DNA of 58,730 nucleotides from Pseudoalteromonas luteoviolacea DSM 6061 (GTDB lineage: Bacteria; Pseudomonadota; Gammaproteobacteria; Enterobacterales; Alteromonadaceae), in contig NZ_AUYB01000137.1 in NCBI RefSeq assembly GCF_001625655.1, forward strand, positions 1 through 58,730. Direction: 5' to 3'. The notes beneath the pieces were generated by a model that made no database searches, was not told the DNA's origin, and saw nothing but the letters and a program-made list of their open reading frames with translations. Made by a program: the position numbers and the translations under genes. How positions within the stretch are numbered: position 1 is the first letter of the stretch; the number at the start of each line of letters is the position of its first letter. Below, piece by piece: positions 54,734 through 58,730 of the stretch.

Positions 54734-56305
54734 ATGTTAGATGCGCAAATTAAAAGCCAATTAGAAGAGCACTTTAAACAAATCACATCACCTGTAGAGC
54801 TCAAAGTTGCGTTGGATAGTAGTAATAAGTCCAACGAGTTAAACTCATTGGCTCATGATCTTGCTTCGTTGAATGCTTACATCTCTGTGGTTGAGAACTA
54901 TGATATGAATGCTCGACGGCCTTCCATGGTTGTGAGCTCAACAAAGAATAATACTGAGCTTAGTTTTGCCGGTGTGCCGATGGGGCATGAGTTTACCAGC
55001 TTGATATTGGCATTACTGCACAGTGGTGGACATCCTAGTAAGCTAAATGATGACGAATTAGAAATCATTCAATCAATTAACAAGACGCTGAACTTTGAAG
55101 TCTATGTATCATTAAGTTGTCAGACGTGTCCTCAGGTGGTCCAAGCACTAAATGTTTTGGCGGCTAACAACCCAAATATCAAATCGACCATGATCGATGG
55201 CGCGTTATTTCAACAAGAAGTTGCTGAGCGTGAAATTATGGCTGTACCAAGTGTTTATTTGAATGGTGAGCTATTCAGCCAAGGGGCTGTTGGTTTGTCT
55301 GATATTTTGAAAAAACTTGACGCCAACTCTATTCAACGAGAAGTAGATAAGCTTAACGATAAAGCCCCATTTGATGTGCTCGTAATTGGTGGGGGCCCTG
55401 CTGGTGCGTCGTCTGCTGTATACGCTGCAAGAAAAGGTTTAAATACTGGCGTTGTAGCTGAACGCTTTGGTGGCCAAGTCGCGGATACGATGAGTATCGA
55501 AAACTTCATTTCTGTGAAAGAAACAGAAGGCCCAAAATTGGTAGCGCAATTAGAGCAGCACGTGAAAGAGTACGATGTCGATATTATGACGAGCAACAAA
55601 GTTGCCAGTATCGCTCGAAATGAATACTTAGACATTGAACTTGAAAATGGCGCTAAATTAAAAGCTAAGTCCATTGTTATTTCTACTGGTGCGCGCTGGA
55701 GAAATGTCAATGTACCTGGAGAGTCTGAATATAAAGGTCGCGGTGTTGCTTACTGCCCTCATTGTGATGGTCCATTATTCAAAGGCAAACCAGTTGCAGT
55801 AATTGGCGGCGGGAACTCCGGGATCGAAGCCGCGATTGATTTAGCCAACACTGTTGAGCATGTAACCGTGTTGGAGTTTGCCAACGAGGTCAAGGCTGAT
55901 CAGGTATTAATAGACAAAGCAAAGAGTATTTCTAACATCGTTATTCATACAAATGCGCAAACGACTGAAATAACCGGTGACGAGAAAAAAGTGACAGGTC
56001 TGAAATATGTTGACCGATCTTCTGGTCAAGAGCAGTTGCTTTCTATTGCAGGTGTTTTTGTACAGATTGGCCTAGTACCAAACTCCGAATGGCTTCAAGG
56101 CAGTGATGTAGATTTAAATCAGTTTGGTGAAATAGAAATCGATAGTAAAGGGTCTACTAGTATGCAAGGTGTTTTTGCTGCTGGTGACGTCACAACAACT
56201 CCGTTCAAGCAAATAGTAATAGCAATGGGGAGTGGCGCAACAGCCAGTTTGGGGGCGTTTGAGTACTTAATTCGCTCTGATAATTCATCCAGCAAAGCCG
56301 CTTAA
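54734..56305 (+). CDS. ahpF: Alkyl hydroperoxide reductase subunit F (NADH-dependent)
   Basis: 523 residues, the usual AhpF length. The N-terminal double thioredoxin-like domain ends with the CxxC in LSCQTCPQ (about 130). The FAD site is VIGGGPAGASSAVYAARKG, the second redox pair is in YCPHCDGP, the NADH site is AVIGGGNSGIEAA, and the final FAD block reads GVFAAGDVTT. It moves electrons from NADH to AhpC. An AATGAGGAA ribosome site precedes the ATG. A strong terminator closes the operon. Confidence 0.97.
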   Translation: MLDAQIKSQLEEHFKQITSPVELKVALDSSNKSNELNSLAHDLASLNAYISVVENYDMNARRPSMVVSSTKNNTELSFAGVPMGHEFTSLILALLHSGGHPSKLNDDELEIIQSINKTLNFEVYVSLSCQTCPQVVQALNVLAANNPNIKSTMIDGALFQQEVAEREIMAVPSVYLNGELFSQGAVGLSDILKKLDANSIQREVDKLNDKAPFDVLVIGGGPAGASSAVYAARKGLNTGVVAERFGGQVADTMSIENFISVKETEGPKLVAQLEQHVKEYDVDIMTSNKVASIARNEYLDIELENGAKLKAKSIVISTGARWRNVNVPGESEYKGRGVAYCPHCDGPLFKGKPVAVIGGGNSGIEAAIDLANTVEHVTVLEFANEVKADQVLIDKAKSISNIVIHTNAQTTEITGDEKKVTGLKYVDRSSGQEQLLSIAGVFVQIGLVPNSEWLQGSDVDLNQFGEIEIDSKGSTSMQGVFAAGDVTTTPFKQIVIAMGSGATASLGAFEYLIRSDNSSSKAA

Positions 56306-56628
56306 TTTTTTTCCCTTTGGTAGGTAATTTGCCCTACTTGACTTTTAATCATTGCAATACACCCATGCAATGTGTCTCCAGCCACGCGAAAGCGTGGCTT
56401 TTTTTGTGTTTTTTCTAAGAATAAATATAAATTAATTTATAATATTTTAGTGTTTCTTGATAATCGTTCTAATATTGTATTTTTAAGATGTATTTTCTGC
56501 TATATAGCGTGTCAAGATGCCTACTAATATGTTGACTTATAATTGTTTTTGATAGATTGGGGTGATTGACGATATAATATATTTATGAAAAGCTTCACCA
56601 TGGAATAGCACTAAATTAAGTAAAGGAT
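56306..56628. other. Spacer between ahpF and the glycosyltransferase gene
   Basis: Contains the ahpF terminator (56380) and then AT-rich DNA that must hold the next promoter; no gene is supportable. Confidence 0.4.
56380..56406 (+). terminator. Rho-independent terminator of ahpCF
   Basis: AGCCACGC, GAAA tetraloop, GCGTGGCT, then seven T. Confidence 0.95.
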
Positions 56629-58458
56629 ATGGAATTAATTAATCGGAATTATAGATTTTTTAAGCAACACTTTTCACCCGCTTTTGTCAATGAACTATCT
56701 TGTTTAAAATTAGACCAAATTAATCATTATCAGCATCAATTTTATGGTGATGAAGTTAGAAAAAGCTGTGAAGAACAAGTATCCCTTTTCTTAAAACATC
56801 CCACACACTTACGTTTAAATTATGTTTCAGATGTTGCTAGTGAATATGCTCATCAAATATGCATAAACACATTGAATAAACGCTCGCTTGATCTGGGTTG
56901 CAAAGCCAACTCTAAACCGCAAAGGGGAACGTTAGTCTTACTTGGGCTAGGCGCAGGCCATCATTTGAATAAACTGCTTTCTAGTATTCATTACACCGAC
57001 GTTATTGTGGTTGAGTCGAATGTTGAGCAATATGCGATGGCTGGAATGAATATAAACTTAGATGCCATTAATAAAGAGTGTGAAGCTCGGCAAGGCTCTT
57101 TGACGTTTTTAAATATAGCAAGTTATGAGCACTTTATCAGTGAACTAAGATCTTTAATGGACAATAAAGGTGCACATCTGCTCGTCGATATAAGTCTTTA
57201 CCGCCATTATAGTACACCTGTATTTGACCAAATTTACAGCGACTTTAAACAGTGGCGCAATAATTTAGCCAGTATGTGGGGTTTTTTTGAAGACGAATTA
57301 ATAGGTCTTAAGCACAGTATCGAAAATAGCCATAAAGCTGTGGTAAAAAGTCATGCAGGAGTCTTTGAAGAATATAAAACACAGCCAATTGTTATAGTCG
57401 GAAATGGACCGTCGTTAGACAATGAACTTGAAAAGCTCTGCTCTGATACTCCAAATGTACTTATCGCGTCATGCGGTACATCTCTTGGTTCACTTTTAAA
57501 GCGAGACATAGTACCGGACTTTCATATAGAAATGGAAAGGCCACCATCTAACTTTTATCTCAAAGAGCATCAATTGACTGATCCTCGAGTTAAAAAGGTT
57601 GTTTTAATTTCTTTAAATACGGTTTATCCAAAGCTTATTGAACAATTTAAGCATGCAATATTGTTTGCTAAGAGTAATGATGCCGGAGGAGAGTTGTTGT
57701 GGGGACCTAAGCAGGGAGTGACGCCATTGTTTCACTGTAATCCCACCGTAACGAATATGGCTGCTGCGGCATTTGCGCGTTTAGGCTTTAATAATTTAAT
57801 TTTGCTTGGGTGCGACTATGGATACATTGACCCCAAAAACCATCACAGTAAGCTATCTGATTACTTTAATAAGGCCAGTGATTTATCGGGAGCCCAGTTT
57901 GATGCTGAAATGCGGGTTAAAGGTAACTTTGAAGAGTTTGTTTATTCCTCACGTATTTTTAATGAAGCTCGACTAGCGCAGGAACAGCTTATTAAATTAA
58001 CGCCGCTCCTCAATGTGCTCAATGCCAGTAACGGTGCATTTATATCTGGTTCAACACCCACTAAATACAGTGAGGTTTTATTTAAAGATACCATCAAAGA
58101 AGAAGTTAAGCAGTGCATTTATCATTATACTCATAGCTGCGCCACACACACTTCAAATCAAACAATCTCTCTTGATGAAATAGGTAAAATCATTGCGAAC
58201 CTTAAACGTAATATCGCGACGAATGGCTCAATAGTTGAACTACTCAATGAGCTAAATAAAGCGGTAAAAGCACTTAATAATCACAACAGTAAAGTCAGCA
58301 AATTAGTTTTAAGCGGCAGTTTAAAATACATTGTTGCCACAATTGCCAGCCATGTAAACCACTTACCATCTAGCATATGGCCAGACTATGCTATCACGGC
58401 GCGTGAGGCGGTTAATGCAATGCTGGCTGAATTCATAAATAAATTATCTTTCCAATAG
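56629..58458 (+). CDS. Maf/DUF115-family glycosyltransferase (motility accessory factor-like)
   Basis: 609 residues, soluble. The DUF115/MAF core (about 240-430) shows IVIVGNGPSLDNELEKL, VLIASCGTSLGSLLKRDIVP, FHIEMERPP and NLILLGCDYGYIDPKNHH. The N-terminal part (VLLGLGAGHHLNKLL, then DVIVVESNVEQY) is the second Rossmann-like domain of such proteins. Maf proteins transfer nonulosonic acids, such as pseudaminic acid, to Ser/Thr of flagellin. No flagellin or sialic/pseudaminic acid genes are visible here. Instead it is 21 bases before a secreted serine-repeat protein, a possible substrate. A GTAAAGGAT ribosome site supports ATG 56629. Confidence 0.87.
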   Translation: MELINRNYRFFKQHFSPAFVNELSCLKLDQINHYQHQFYGDEVRKSCEEQVSLFLKHPTHLRLNYVSDVASEYAHQICINTLNKRSLDLGCKANSKPQRGTLVLLGLGAGHHLNKLLSSIHYTDVIVVESNVEQYAMAGMNINLDAINKECEARQGSLTFLNIASYEHFISELRSLMDNKGAHLLVDISLYRHYSTPVFDQIYSDFKQWRNNLASMWGFFEDELIGLKHSIENSHKAVVKSHAGVFEEYKTQPIVIVGNGPSLDNELEKLCSDTPNVLIASCGTSLGSLLKRDIVPDFHIEMERPPSNFYLKEHQLTDPRVKKVVLISLNTVYPKLIEQFKHAILFAKSNDAGGELLWGPKQGVTPLFHCNPTVTNMAAAAFARLGFNNLILLGCDYGYIDPKNHHSKLSDYFNKASDLSGAQFDAEMRVKGNFEEFVYSSRIFNEARLAQEQLIKLTPLLNVLNASNGAFISGSTPTKYSEVLFKDTIKEEVKQCIYHYTHSCATHTSNQTISLDEIGKIIANLKRNIATNGSIVELLNELNKAVKALNNHNSKVSKLVLSGSLKYIVATIASHVNHLPSSIWPDYAITAREAVNAMLAEFINKLSFQ

Positions 58459-58479
58459 CAACTTAATTAAGGGAATTAA

Positions 58480-58730
58480 ATGAAGTTTAATATAAAAACG
58501 GTGTTACCTATTGCTCTTATTGCTGTCCACTCAGGTAAAGCAGTCAGTCAAACAGCCGCGTACTACACTTCAGATGAAACTCCAGCGCAATCAGAACAGA
58601 GCTTCTACCAATCAGAATTTGCTGACAATATGTATGCAGGCGATTCATTTGGTGCAGGCGATTCATTTGGCGCAGGTGATTCATTTGGCGCAGGCGATTC
58701 ATTTGGCGCAGGCGATTCATTTGGTGCAGG
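58480..58730 (+). CDS. Secreted AGDSFG hexapeptide-repeat protein (partial, runs off the window)
   Basis: ATG 58480 has an AAGGGAATTAA ribosome site. Residues 1-24 form a signal peptide (IKTVLPIALIAVHSGKAVSQ). A short linker rich in Ser, Gln and Glu follows, then from residue 53 uninterrupted AGDSFG units: five full copies and the start of a sixth before the window ends. Every unit offers one Ser. The gene probably belongs to the same transcript as the Maf-like glycosyltransferase, since the spacer is 21 bases with no terminator. I do not recognise a named family. Total length and C-terminus are unknown. Confidence 0.85.
   Translation, partial: MKFNIKTVLPIALIAVHSGKAVSQTAAYYTSDETPAQSEQSFYQSEFADNMYAGDSFGAGDSFGAGDSFGAGDSFGAGDSFGA
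58636..58730 (+). repeat. 18-base tandem repeat encoding AGDSFG
   Basis: Unit GCAGGCGATTCATTTGGY, five full copies (58636-58725) plus five bases of a sixth. The copies differ only at third codon positions (GGC/GGT and one GGT for Gly-2), so the protein repeat is exact. This suggests recent expansion or homogenisation. Confidence 0.95.

Overview
The window looks like a chromosomal piece of a marine gammaproteobacterium of the Alteromonadales, most likely Pseudoalteromonas or a close relative. This rests on AT-rich composition, many secreted and TolB/S9-type proteins, the DUF1800/DUF1501 pair and RhtA/ThrE-type exporters. No tRNA, rRNA, CRISPR array, prophage or replication origin was seen. The genus is an inference from gene content, not from a marker gene.

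Left part (1-9.9 kb): the end of an IS30-family element breaks an NTF2-like gene. A membrane-anchored winged-helix regulator with a TolB-like propeller and a secreted DJ-1/PfpI protein follow. Then come two secreted unknowns in very AT-rich DNA, a TPR-PAS histidine kinase with no response regulator beside it, and a decayed LysR gene. From 10 to 18 kb are a large secreted M43-like metalloprotease with PKD and GEVED domains, a histone-deacetylase-family enzyme, and a DUF1800-DUF1501 operon.

Middle (18.9-30 kb): a zinc-limitation pair (a DksA paralogue lacking two zinc-ligand cysteines, plus a ZigA-type COG0523 GTPase) has a candidate Zur site at its promoter. Next are a CPBP protease, a secreted protein with three related Cys-containing modules, and a 1191-residue adenylation-carrier-alpha-oxoamine-synthase fusion. 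The fusion is divergent from a glycosyltransferase-LysR pair.

From 30 to 50 kb are mostly single genes or pairs: a YdcF/hydrolase pair, an S41 protease fused to a beta-lactamase-family domain, a membrane adenylate cyclase, an active S9 peptidase, an orphan kinase-like protein, a frameshifted PhnB-type VOC pseudogene, a ThrE-type exporter, a LacI-glycosyltransferase pair, an S9-like protein that has lost its catalytic serine, and RhtA. From 50 kb to the end are a BMT5-like methyltransferase with a zinc finger, a soluble CZB chemoreceptor, a diguanylate cyclase, a DUF3429 protein, ahpC-ahpF, and a Maf/DUF115 glycosyltransferase. Immediately after the last lies a secreted protein made of AGDSFG hexapeptide repeats that runs off the window.

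The most promising lead for something undescribed is this last pair, read as a possible dedicated glycosyltransferase and serine-repeat substrate. The adenylation-carrier-oxoamine synthase locus is second. Function calls are from motif recognition by eye; no database search was run.
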